NCBI GenBank assembly: GCA_964475205.1
Contig: CAYYVQ010000001.1
Coordinates: forward strand, 87,151-151,150
Source: CAYSRM01 sp964475205
Lineage (GTDB): Bacteria > Verrucomicrobiota > Kiritimatiellia > UBA8416 > CAYSRM01
Length of the DNA stretch: 64,000 nt
Reading direction: 5' to 3'
In this document: piece after piece, positions 46,028 through 54,241 of the stretch
Layout of the letters: the number at the start of each line of letters is the position of its first letter
How positions within the stretch are numbered: the stretch's first letter is position 1
The notes under the pieces: model-generated
The model's database searches: none
What the model was told of the DNA's origin: nothing
Seen by the model: only the letters and a program-made list of their open reading frames with translations
Position numbers and translations under genes: made by a program

Positions 46028-46789
46028 ATGAAGGCTATGAAACTACAAGCATATCTTGTTGCAGTCTTAATTTTTCTGACCGCTGCCCCGCAGGGGAATG
46101 CCAATCCCATGAAACTTCGACTTGCTACGCTTGAGTGGCCCCCGTACGCAGGAACAAATCTCCATGGCGGCGGCCTGGCCACGGAAATCGTCACCCAGGC
46201 TTTCAAGCGCGCAGGCTACGAAAGCGATATATCTTTTATGGCCTGGTCCAAAGTTATGTCCTCATCACAGAGCAACATGTTTGATGCGATATACCCGGCA
46301 TATTTTTCCGAACCACGAATGACCAACTTTTTTATTTCCGAACCGATACTGGCCGGACCCCTGGTTCTTTGCGCCAGGCAAGGCATGCCCGAAAAGTATC
46401 AGTCGCTGACCGACCTCAAGGGGTACCGCATCGGTGTTGTCAGATCCTATGTCAATTCCGAAACCTTCGATGAGGCGGATTTCCTCCACAAGATGTCAGG
46501 CGAAAGCGATTTCGAAAACATGCAACTTCTCGTGCAAGGCAGGCTGGATATTGTCGTCATAGACAAACTGGTGGCAACATCAATGATCAGAAAGAACGCT
46601 TCCGAACTCGGCAGCCTCAACGACTACACCTTCCTCACTCCCCGGCTGGGCATGCGCGATATGTACGTTATGTTTCCGAGAAACAATGATAGGTCCAGGA
46701 CCAGAAGAAAAGACTTCAACAAGGCTCTTAAGAAAATGAACGACAAGGGAATAATTGAAACGATTCTCAAGAAGCAGGGCTTCCGCTGA
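46028..46789 (+). CDS. Family 3 extracellular solute-binding protein
   Basis: 253 aa with signal peptide (residues 1-26, NANP end). Periplasmic binding domain of the amino-acid type: LRLATLEWPPYAGTNLHGGGLATEIVTQAFKRAGY, DAIYPAYFSEPR, GYRIGVVRSYVNS, LVQGRLDIVVID. No transporter genes are adjacent, so it may act alone as a sensor or ligand-binding protein in the exopolysaccharide locus. Diverges from wzc. Confidence 0.8.
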   Translation: MKAMKLQAYLVAVLIFLTAAPQGNANPMKLRLATLEWPPYAGTNLHGGGLATEIVTQAFKRAGYESDISFMAWSKVMSSSQSNMFDAIYPAYFSEPRMTNFFISEPILAGPLVLCARQGMPEKYQSLTDLKGYRIGVVRSYVNSETFDEADFLHKMSGESDFENMQLLVQGRLDIVVIDKLVATSMIRKNASELGSLNDYTFLTPRLGMRDMYVMFPRNNDRSRTRRKDFNKALKKMNDKGIIETILKKQGFR

Positions 46790-46809
46790 ATAACTGCTTC
46801 CACCGCCTC

Positions 46810-47274
46810 TTACTGCCGCGGGTATTTAGGCGAAGGAGAGGGAGGCACACTGGGCACCCCGCCTACGGGTATCACCGGAAGAAGCCGGGGATTAACCTTT
46901 TTCCTTATTCTCATCATTACCGCCGACCCGAAAGACGCACCCCTGACCCGCGTCGTTTCCGAAATCATTACTCCCACTTTGCTCTGAATTGCAGAGTCCT
47001 CCTGGCCCATTTCCTGGAGCTCCGCAATTGTCCGTATTATGAGTTCAGCAACGTGTTCTTCGGATGCAGAGGCAATGTAACTGGCAATCTCGCGAGGATT
47101 TTCTGCAATGCTCTTGAGAAGCTCCTGGGTTATCTCAATATTAGCGCCCTCTTCCGGTCCACTCCCGGCCGGAGCGTTAGCTTCTTCTTCGGCCCGGAGC
47201 GCGGGGCTGAAGTTCCATAGGCACATTGTGACAGCCAATGCAAAGAAAATCCTTGCTTTTGACAAAAACATCAT
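46810..47274 (-). CDS. Hypothetical secreted protein
   Basis: 154 aa from ATG 47274. Signal peptide MMFLSKARIFFALAVTMCLW...ALRAEEE. Central helical region (IEITQELLKSIAENPREIASYIASA, HVAELIIRTIAELQEMGQ) and a proline-rich tail (PVGGVPSVPPSPSPKYPRQ). No recognised family. Directly follows the outer-membrane barrel gene at 47303, so likely co-transcribed. Confidence 0.6.
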   Translation of the reverse strand: MMFLSKARIFFALAVTMCLWNFSPALRAEEEANAPAGSGPEEGANIEITQELLKSIAENPREIASYIASASEEHVAELIIRTIAELQEMGQEDSAIQSKVGVMISETTRVRGASFGSAVMMRIRKKVNPRLLPVIPVGGVPSVPPSPSPKYPRQ

Positions 47275-47302
47275 AATTGTCTCTCCTCTGGTTATAACCA
47301 CT

Positions 47303-48538
47303 TCAAAATGCAACACTGGCGCCAGCCGTTAATCTAAGCTGATTATAATCATCCTGGATATTGGATGTAAAGACCTCATATCTGGCTCTGCCATAAATCC
47401 TCACATTCCTGTCGCGGTTTCTCATAACCAGGCGGAGCTGACCGCCCAGCAGTTCTTCCAGCGGGTCTTCAACGCCGCCCACTGGAGCTGTGTAATCATC
47501 CCTGCGGTAGGATACACCTCCTGTCCAGAAAAAACGCTGCGAGATATCATAAACAAGCCCCACTGAACCTTGATCGACCCGTTTTGTATTTTTGGTGAAT
47601 GCGGAAGTGGGCAGAAATTCGTTACGTCCGAACAGTTGGAGTGTTGTCTTTCGGCTCATAGCCCAGGTAGTATTTACATCAAAATGAAATTCGGTTCGAT
47701 CGAGATCACGCTCCTCGTCACCTTCTACGTCGTGGTCCTGAACTCCGCCCTCGATCCGCATTTCGGTCTTGTCTGAGGGCTTAAGATCAAGGCCAAGACG
47801 CGCCTTAATATATCGCAGGTCGGACAGCTCATTGTCGCTATCCTGCCTGCCTACGTCACCGCTTACAGAAAGACTTGTTTTGTCGCTGATTTTTATTCCG
47901 AGCCTGGGGCTCACGTAGGTTTCATTCCAGTCTCGAAGATTAAATTCCGAATCATCGTAAGATACAGAGGAATGGTAAGCGCCGAGCAAACCCGTAAACA
48001 TCCTTCCCTCGCGTGTAACCGATGCTCCGAAATCGTCCAGAGAACGCTCGGTTCGCCTGGTCCTGGTTTCGATAAGCCTTTGCCCTGCTTCCCTTCTCTC
48101 GCCCTGGGCGCTGACATCAGATTGGGTAAACTCGTAGTCGGCAAGCTCGCCGTGACGCTGGGTCAGCTTGAGTTGGAGTCGTTCTCTGCGTCCTGAAACA
48201 AACTCAACATTCTCCTGCCAGGTTTCCTTGTTCAGTTCCGTAAAGTCCCTGTACCGACGCCACTGGTACCACCCTCTCAAATTCAGTGTGGCGGCTTCCG
48301 GAGCCCAGATAAAAGACAATCCTCCAACCAGGTCCATGTAATAATCATCAGTTTCAGAATCTTCGGGGTTCAGCGGCACATTGGAGTCATACGTCCCCGA
48401 CCCTTCTACGAATGGACTTATAGAGGCATTCTCTGAAACCCTAATGCCCCGCCCGTCCTGCGCCAGCGGGCTTTCCACGGTAATCTGCAGCACAACAGCT
48501 ACAATAACTGAAATTATTCCTAATCTCGGAAGGATCAT
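47303..48538 (-). CDS. Outer-membrane beta-barrel protein of exopolysaccharide locus (BBP2-like)
   Basis: 411 aa from ATG 48538. Signal peptide to about residue 27 (SPLAQDG). The rest alternates strands typical of a large barrel: SPFVEGSGTYDSNVPL, LNLRGWYQWRRYRDF, DLRYIKARLGLDLKPSDKTEMRIEGG, RFFWTGGVSYRRDDYTAP, ending LTAGASVAF with a terminal Phe. Matches the barrel family often next to wza/wzc-type genes and thought to aid polymer secretion. No catalytic signature. Confidence 0.75.
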   Translation of the reverse strand: MILPRLGIISVIVAVVLQITVESPLAQDGRGIRVSENASISPFVEGSGTYDSNVPLNPEDSETDDYYMDLVGGLSFIWAPEAATLNLRGWYQWRRYRDFTELNKETWQENVEFVSGRRERLQLKLTQRHGELADYEFTQSDVSAQGERREAGQRLIETRTRRTERSLDDFGASVTREGRMFTGLLGAYHSSVSYDDSEFNLRDWNETYVSPRLGIKISDKTSLSVSGDVGRQDSDNELSDLRYIKARLGLDLKPSDKTEMRIEGGVQDHDVEGDEERDLDRTEFHFDVNTTWAMSRKTTLQLFGRNEFLPTSAFTKNTKRVDQGSVGLVYDISQRFFWTGGVSYRRDDYTAPVGGVEDPLEELLGGQLRLVMRNRDRNVRIYGRARYEVFTSNIQDDYNQLRLTAGASVAF

Positions 48539-48700
48539 CAAAAATTCCTTTTTTATATTTATGAGACTACCTTGCCAACCCGACACAACAACTTCATAAC
48601 CAACTTGTGCAAGTGTGTCCAAATCTACAAATGCCTGTCAAGCTGCAAAAAAAAACTTTTCTGCAATGTCACGATTCGCAAACAAAAGAATCACCCCCCA

Positions 48701-48748
48701 ACCCCCAGTATCTGCGGGGCTGTGAACCGCAGTTCTTTTCCCAAAAAA
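48701..48748 (+). repeat. Interspersed stem-loop repeat, copy 2
   Basis: CCCAGTATCTGCGGGGCTGT followed by GAACCGCAGTTCTTTTCCC. It lies in the divergent spacer between two genes, so it cannot be a simple terminator. Same stem as copies 1, 3 and 4. Confidence 0.75.
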
Positions 48749-48791
48749 CCCACGCTTGTGATTATCCCCGTATGGCTATACTATATAAAAA

Positions 48792-49568
48792 ATGAAAACA
48801 AAAATCATGTTGAAGGATTACTTTAGGCTGTTTTTTCTCTTTGTCATTATAACGTCCTCAGCATGCAGAACACCTTTGCAGACATCGGATCGGCGCCCTG
48901 GCCAAAAGACAGCGGCCTCTGCCAACACGCGAGCACACCGACTCATAGCCCGGCTTAACCACTCTTCCATGGAAAACAGATTGGCACGAAAAAAACTCTT
49001 GGGCATCGGAGAGGAAGCCGTGCCTGCCCTGATGCGTACAATCGACATCAAGACACGCAAGCTCAGATCCCGGGACAACGCTATGAAGGCGGCCCGCGCA
49101 TTGCGAGTTTTACGGGAGATCAATTCCGATCAGACACTGCAAGCCTGTGAATTAGTGCTTAACAAGAAACATCTCTCGCCATCCTCGCGCCACGTTGCAG
49201 GGCTCATAAGCGAAGCTTTGGCATGTACTTACGAGAACTTTGAAAAACAGCAGGCCAGGGACATTTTTTACACATTCGTAACCGAAGACCCCGACAGGTA
49301 TCTCAAAAAAATAAGAGAGGTGCAGCACTGGGGCCCAGCCTACTACCGGAAACGCGTCGAGGTAGACGTCCTCAGAGGGCTTCGGCTGATGGTGGCAACC
49401 GACGACCCCCGCACAAAAGAAACGCTAATCACATTTCTTGATGCGGTAACCCTGAAATCCATGGACAAGACATATTTCTACAGGCTCGCAGAAAACGGCT
49501 ATTCGATAACCCAGGAAACAACCAGCGAACCGGAAGAAAAAGTGCGTGAACTCCTCCGCAAGAAGTAA
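48792..49568 (+). CDS. Putative HEAT-repeat lipoprotein
   Basis: 258 aa. Lipoprotein signal with lipobox SSAC (about residues 22-25). The mature protein is helical with HEAT-like pairs (ARKKLLGIGEEAVPALMRTID, DNAMKAARALRVLREINSDQTLQACEL, DPRTKETLITFLDAV). No enzymatic motif. Stop is followed by repeat copy 3 and then the ligase-like gene on the same strand. Confidence 0.65.
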   Translation: MKTKIMLKDYFRLFFLFVIITSSACRTPLQTSDRRPGQKTAASANTRAHRLIARLNHSSMENRLARKKLLGIGEEAVPALMRTIDIKTRKLRSRDNAMKAARALRVLREINSDQTLQACELVLNKKHLSPSSRHVAGLISEALACTYENFEKQQARDIFYTFVTEDPDRYLKKIREVQHWGPAYYRKRVEVDVLRGLRLMVATDDPRTKETLITFLDAVTLKSMDKTYFYRLAENGYSITQETTSEPEEKVRELLRKK

Positions 49569-49570
49569 TC

Positions 49571-49612
49571 CTCCAGTATCTGCGGGGCTGTGAACCGCAG
49601 CTCCCCGCCCCC
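49571..49612 (+). repeat. Interspersed stem-loop repeat, copy 3
   Basis: CCAGTATCTGCGGGGCTGTG then AACCGCAGCTCCCCGCCC, between the HEAT-like lipoprotein and the ligase-like gene. Confidence 0.75.
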
Positions 49613-49654
49613 ACAAAAAACACAAAGTTGAAACTTGACACCACAATTGCGGGA

Positions 49655-51103
49655 ATGAGAATTACCACCATGCAAGAGAAGGCAAAAAAACTGGGATTCT
49701 GGTGCTCTGCTGCTCTCGTGATTTTCGCTTCATGGGTGGCAGGCGGAACTCAGCCCGCGTGGCAGAAGCCTTTTCTTCCGCTTGCGGTTTTACTCCTGAT
49801 TTCGACTTTTCTCGCCGCAAAGGATCCAGGACGGTCCCACTCCCGCATCCTTCGCGACAGCCTGTTCTACATCGGCCTCTTATTTGCCCTGCTTCTTTCG
49901 ATCCAATGGCTCAACAGTGGGCGCTCTCTTATCATTAACTGGGAAACAGGCCGCTGGACTTACTCCCCGCCTCCGGTTCCATGGCTCCCTTCATCGATCA
50001 GGCGGGATGAAGCGATGGAAATGATCAGGTGGTTCTTTCCTGCCTGGTCCATCACCCTGTTCATCAGGCATGGGATCAGTACTCGAAAAACGATCCTCAA
50101 TCTATTGACTGTAATTTTTATTTCTTCAGCGCTTCTCGGCCTTCTTTCTTTGGGACAGTATGTTATAGCAAGGCTATGGGAGCTTTGCCCCTCTCCTCCA
50201 AAGAGCTACTTTGTAACCTCCTTCGGGTACTCCAACCATGCCGGAGCTTACTTTAATCTCATGCTCTGTCTTGGTTTCGGCCTTCTTTTTCAGCACCTGT
50301 TTGCTCATACCGGAAGAAAACGCCCTAAGACAATCATACTGACAGCCGGCACCGTTCTTGTTTTTCTGGCGGCCAACATCTCCCACGGTCGAGCCGCAAT
50401 GCTCATGTCCTGGACTATTGCCATTCTTGCCGGACTTTATGCAATATTCGCCGACTGGACAGTTACATCAAGAACCCGGAAATTCAACCGCATTGTAACT
50501 GTTGGTTTCGCCGGTGTTATGTCGTTTCTGATAATCTATGGTTTTGGGCAAGACGTCATTCATCAGGAATTTGTCGAACGCACCCGCTCTGCTTCGTCCA
50601 AGATACAAGTCGCAGGCGAAATCGTTAAAAGCGCAGGTTTCGGTGGCAGGTCTCTGCAACGCAAGGTCGCTGTATCCATCCACAAAAATTACTTCTGGTT
50701 TGGCGCCGGAGGATGGGCGCAACGGTACCTGGGGTACACCTACGTCGAACCTGACAGATGGGCTCAGTTAACTGACAAAGGAGACGCCAACGTTCACAAT
50801 GATACTTTGCAGTTTACCGGTGAGTTCGGGGTTATCGGTTTGACGCTAATGGCGCTTTCCGTCGGCCTACTACTCCTGCCGCTGGCGAAGCACAGACACA
50901 CCACATTATCAAATCCGATACTATTGTTTTCACTTTTGGGACTAGGCTTAATCTACGCCTACAGTTTCATTGACCTTCCCTTCCGCTCACCCGCAATCCT
51001 GTTTGCGTGGACCCTGATGCTGGCCTCTGCGTCACAATGGACCCGCACATCCGGTCCGATAAAGCACAGACCAGCCCGCAATAACAACCCATGCCCCTCA
51101 TAG
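49655..51103 (+). CDS. O-antigen ligase-like membrane protein (EPS polymerase candidate)
   Basis: About 482 aa from ATG 49655, with ATG 49628 and 49670 as alternatives. Around eleven membrane helices and the Wzy_C-type motif region: GYSNHAGAYFNLMLCLGFGL, then FGAGGWAQRYLGYTYVEP and GDANVHNDTLQFTGEFGVIGL, carrying the conserved His before the last helices. In this locus it would polymerise repeat units. The first such protein (20865) belongs to the LPS-like cluster. Confidence 0.82.
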   Translation: MRITTMQEKAKKLGFWCSAALVIFASWVAGGTQPAWQKPFLPLAVLLLISTFLAAKDPGRSHSRILRDSLFYIGLLFALLLSIQWLNSGRSLIINWETGRWTYSPPPVPWLPSSIRRDEAMEMIRWFFPAWSITLFIRHGISTRKTILNLLTVIFISSALLGLLSLGQYVIARLWELCPSPPKSYFVTSFGYSNHAGAYFNLMLCLGFGLLFQHLFAHTGRKRPKTIILTAGTVLVFLAANISHGRAAMLMSWTIAILAGLYAIFADWTVTSRTRKFNRIVTVGFAGVMSFLIIYGFGQDVIHQEFVERTRSASSKIQVAGEIVKSAGFGGRSLQRKVAVSIHKNYFWFGAGGWAQRYLGYTYVEPDRWAQLTDKGDANVHNDTLQFTGEFGVIGLTLMALSVGLLLLPLAKHRHTTLSNPILLFSLLGLGLIYAYSFIDLPFRSPAILFAWTLMLASASQWTRTSGPIKHRPARNNNPCPS

Positions 51104-51114
51104 CGGAACCGCCC

Positions 51115-51156
51115 ATTCTTGACTGCGGGACTGTGACCCGCAGCTCTTCTCCCCCT
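51115..51156 (+). repeat. Interspersed stem-loop repeat, copy 4 (degenerate)
   Basis: GACTGCGGGACTGTGACCCG then CAGCTCTTCTCCCCC. Stem CTGCGGG/CCCGCAG. It immediately precedes the heptad array. Confidence 0.65.
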
Positions 51157-51219
51157 ACGCCCTCCCAACCGCCAATAAACCCTCCTGCTCCTTTAACCCT
51201 GCTCCCTGCTCCTTGCTCC
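51157..51219. repeat. Heptanucleotide (7-bp) tandem array, left of RiPP operon
   Basis: From about 51182 the plus strand reads CTGCTCC, TTTAACC, CTGCTCC, CTGCTCC, TTGCTCC, all 7 bases long; less perfect units precede it. The array runs into the assembly gap. Near-identical units occur at 60696-60793 and 63800-64000. Confidence 0.8.
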
Positions 51220-51319
51220 NNNNNNNNNNNNNNNNNNNNNNNNNNNNNNNNNNNNNNNNNNNNNNNNNNNNNNNNNNNNNNNNNNNNNNNNNNNNNNNNN
51301 NNNNNNNNNNNNNNNNNNN
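51220..51319. other. Assembly gap (100 N)
   Basis: Run of 100 N. Left flank is the heptad array, right flank is the 3' end of the ABC exporter gene; the flanks share no overlap. True size is unknown. Confidence 0.99.
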
Positions 51320-53098
51320 TTCATCGTGACGCGCAAAAAGATCGGCATACGCCCCGTTTCGCTGCAGCAGTTCGGTATGCGTGCCGGTTTCAACCAGGCG
51401 TCCGTCCGTCAGCATCAATATCCTGTCCGCGCTCTTGACTGTTATAAGTCGATGACTCACCATCACGGCTGTCCTGCCTTCCAGGCTCTTTCTGAAAGCA
51501 TGCAGAAGTTCACGCTCGGCCCTGGCATCGAGCGAACTTGTAGGCTCATCCAGCAGCACAATGGGCGCATCGCGCAGCAGCACCCGGGCAAGGGCCAGAC
51601 GCTGCCATTGCCCCTCGCTCATCTCAGCGCCTCCCTCGAACAAGCGCCCCAGCAAAGTTTTATAGCCATGCGGAAGATCCCTGATAGCCGGCTCCGTACC
51701 AGCCCTGTGCGCTGCCTCGCGAATAGCTGGATCATCCGGCGGCACCGCAATATTGCCCATGCGTATATTGTCCTCCACAGACATCTGATAACGAACAAAA
51801 TCCTGAAAAAGCCCGGTATAGAGCTTATACAGATCCTCAAGCGCAAACTCGCGAATGTCCATGCCGTCAAGCAGAATACGTCCCGCGCTCGGATCGTACA
51901 AACGGCAGAGCAGTTTAATCAAAGTTGTCTTACCGCACCCGTTTTCCCCGACCAGCGCCACATGCTCACCGGCCCGTATATCAAACGACAGATCATGCAA
52001 AACCTCTCGCTCCGTTTCCGGATAGGTAAAGCACACATTCTCAAGGCGGATACCCTCGACAATAGAGCGTGGAATCGCGCGCGGCTTGGCCGGCGAACAA
52101 ACACGCCGCGGCATGGCCAAAAACGCGTAGTAGTGGCCGATAAAAAGCGCGTCTTCGTACAACGACGCCAGGCTCCCAAAAGCTTTTGAAAAAGCGGATT
52201 TCCCGCGCTGCATTCCGCTGTAGAGCAAAGCCAGATCACCGAGCGACATCGTGCCATCGCGCATCAACCCGATATAGATCATACCCAGCCCGGCCACCAT
52301 TGCCGCCGCCGCCAGGGCATTCGCTGCCGTCTCCCATACGGTTCGTCGCCACACCATCCGGAGGCGACTGCGCCGCAATCGCCTGCGCAGCTTGCGGTAT
52401 TGCTTGCGCAGCTCGCCGCCGACGGCGAACAGGCGTATTTCCTTGGCAAACGGCAATGCCGTCAGCAGCATATTCAGATAATGCGCGTAGCGCTGGGGTT
52501 CATTCTGTTCCTCGCGCCAGCGATTCTGCAGCCTTGCGTTGCGAATACGCGCCACCGCGCCTGGCAACGCGGCCACCAGCAGAACCGGCAGCAGGTAGCT
52601 ATGTTCATAGCCGATGACCCCCATGATCGAACACAAGGCGAAACCGCCCACACCAAGCTGCACAAGATTACGCACAATGCTCGATGGACGCGAGGAGGCC
52701 TCCGACTGGGCCATGCGAATCTGGTTGTAGAAATGTGGCGTCTCAAACCGGGCAAGATCCAGCTCCATCGACTTGCTTTGAATCGTATCCTGGACATGAT
52801 CGGCAATCGCCTCTGACTGCGCCGCGCTGACCAGTGAAGATACCGCGCGCGCCCCCCATCCGACCAGCGCAACAAGAACCACCAACGGCGCCAGCGCCAT
52901 CAATTCGGCCGGACTGCGTGCCCCCTGCGGTTGCGCCAGAAAATCGGTCAGCGCGTCCACCACCCGCTTCGTCAGCATCAGCGAAGCAATCGGCAACGCC
53001 CCCTGCACCACCATCGTCCCGATCTGCAGCGCCGTCCACCCACGCGCGCTTCTCCAGACCAGTCCCAACGCTTGATGCAAATGTAGAAAGCGTTTCAT
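51320..53098 (-). CDS. ABC exporter (fused membrane and ATPase domains), RiPP operon, 3' end in gap
   Basis: 593 codons visible from ATG 53098, which has an AAGGAG site 6 nt upstream. N-terminal membrane domain (about residues 15-310) with six helices; ATPase with Walker A GENGCGKTT, signature MSEGQWQRLALARVLL, Walker B IVLLDEPTSSLD and H-loop MVSHRL. Near complete: it reaches the usual end (LLQRNGAYADLFARHDE) at the gap. No N-terminal C39 peptidase is present, so it exports rather than cleaves the leader. A frame past the gap gives an SKEQGAG-type tail coded by the heptad array, but phase is uncertain. Confidence 0.9.
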
Positions 53099-53109
53099 TT
53101 TTCTCCTTT

Positions 53110-53134
53110 TTTGCAGCCACTCAGTGGCTGCAAA
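53110..53134. repeat. Hairpin with CCACTCAGTGG core
   Basis: TTTGCAGCCAC, loop TCA, GTGGCTGCAAA: a perfect 11-bp stem just upstream of the ABC exporter start. Shares the CCACTCAGTGG core with the hairpin ending the RAYT gene. Confidence 0.8.
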
Positions 53135-53135
53135 C

Positions 53136-53186
53136 ACGAGGGTAAAATCCAAGCCCCAAAGATCCCTCCCTCTTTTTTACCCTCGC
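53136..53186. repeat. Hairpin with 11-bp stem between the two CCACTCAGTGG hairpins
   Basis: CGAGGGTAAAA near 53137-53147 is inverted as TTTTACCCTCG near 53175-53185, enclosing about 27 nt. Confidence 0.65.
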
Positions 53187-53187
53187 C

Positions 53188-53238
53188 ATTGCGACCACTC
53201 TTTGTCCCCACTCAGTGGGCACAAAGAGTGGTCGCAAT
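53188..53238. repeat. Long hairpin whose loop is the RAYT stop codon
   Basis: ATTGCGACCACTCTTTGT pairs with ACAAAGAGTGGTCGCAAT, continuing inward with a single mismatch to a TCA loop at 53212-53214. On the minus strand that loop is the TGA stop of the RAYT gene. Confidence 0.85.
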
Positions 53239-54117
53239 AACCCCCGCCACCTCATTCATGCGCAAACACGCCGCCCTATCCAGCCGCGCATAGCGCTCAA
53301 ACTCCGCCGCTACGGAAATTTCCAGAAGGCGCCCCTCGCAACATGCGTCGAAAAGCTCGCCTTTCGGCTTGTAGCGCGCGCCGAAAAACTCGTGCGAAAG
53401 CCGGATTGCCCGGCCACCGCGCGCCACCACCTCATGCAAAATCCGCCGCTCATGCGGCGAAATGAACGGCGAGACAAAAACATACCCTTGCTCCAGATAA
53501 AACTCCAGATCCTCCTCCAAATCGTGCCAATCTTGCTCCGTTCTGCTTCGCGACAATTGCACCTGCACCCGACGAGGATGTTTCAGCAAGAAAGCATTTC
53601 CAAAGCCCCATAGCCTGGCGCCGTCCGGCAGGGTCATCACCCGTTGCGGCTTTCTGAAAAGATCAGGAGACGCCGCACGCATACGATAGCGCCGCACATT
53701 GTCGCGGATATAAGCCACCTCGCGTTCCAGATGCTCCCGCCCGAAGACAAGACTGTGATGCATCCCCTTCTCGAATACCTGGAAGCTGTCCTTGCCAAGC
53801 GCCTCTCGGCACTGCCGGTTGGCCCCGATCTTGAACCCACGTATAACCCTCTGCAAGGTCATGCCGGCGGGCAGATCACGCACCACATGCACCATGGTGT
53901 GGACGTGATCCGGCATAATCGGGTAATGCCCGATCTTCACCTGCTCAACATGCCCATGGATGCCGGCAAGCGCATCCTGCACAATGCGCCCCACATCGCT
54001 CAGGACAAACCTGTCCTGCGTAATCCGGCACAGCCGCACGCCGGCCCGCGCCTTCAGCGTCACCATAGCCACGCCGGCACGGTTGTAGTTGTAGCCTTTC
54101 TGCGCACGGTTGCCCAT
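53212..54117 (-). CDS. REP-associated tyrosine transposase with C-terminal DprA/SLOG-like domain
   Basis: 301 aa from ATG 54117. N-terminal Y1 transposase domain: HYPIMPDHVHTMVHV (HUH), TLQRVIRGFKIGANRQ, HHSLVF, EVAYIRDNVRRY with candidate Tyr. The C-terminal 130 residues (WGFGNAFLLKHPRRVQVQLSR, YVFVSPFISPHERRILHEVV, CCEGRLLEIS) look like a nucleotide-binding DprA/SLOG-type fold. It interrupts the RiPP operon between the nucleotidyltransferase and the ABC exporter. Its last codons (ATTLCAH, stop) form one arm of a hairpin. Confidence 0.85.
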   Translation of the reverse strand: MGNRAQKGYNYNRAGVAMVTLKARAGVRLCRITQDRFVLSDVGRIVQDALAGIHGHVEQVKIGHYPIMPDHVHTMVHVVRDLPAGMTLQRVIRGFKIGANRQCREALGKDSFQVFEKGMHHSLVFGREHLEREVAYIRDNVRRYRMRAASPDLFRKPQRVMTLPDGARLWGFGNAFLLKHPRRVQVQLSRSRTEQDWHDLEEDLEFYLEQGYVFVSPFISPHERRILHEVVARGGRAIRLSHEFFGARYKPKGELFDACCEGRLLEISVAAEFERYARLDRAACLRMNEVAGVIATTLCAH

Positions 54118-54241
54118 AAAAACACCTTCTTCTTTGCAGCTTGACCTTGGCGTCCGCCCCCCCCGTAAAGCAGAATGCGATCGGAGGTATGCGCGCGTAC
54201 CCGCGCCCCGGATGGCGAACACAGAGAAACGCCGCCCCTGC

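Noticed and set aside
51180..51219. CRISPR-like array
   Set aside because: Units are 7 bp with no spacers; it is a heptanucleotide tandem repeat.
52186..53293. Several GC-rich plus frames opposite the ABC exporter
   Set aside because: Low-complexity, Arg/Pro/Ala-rich shadows of the exporter's coding strand.
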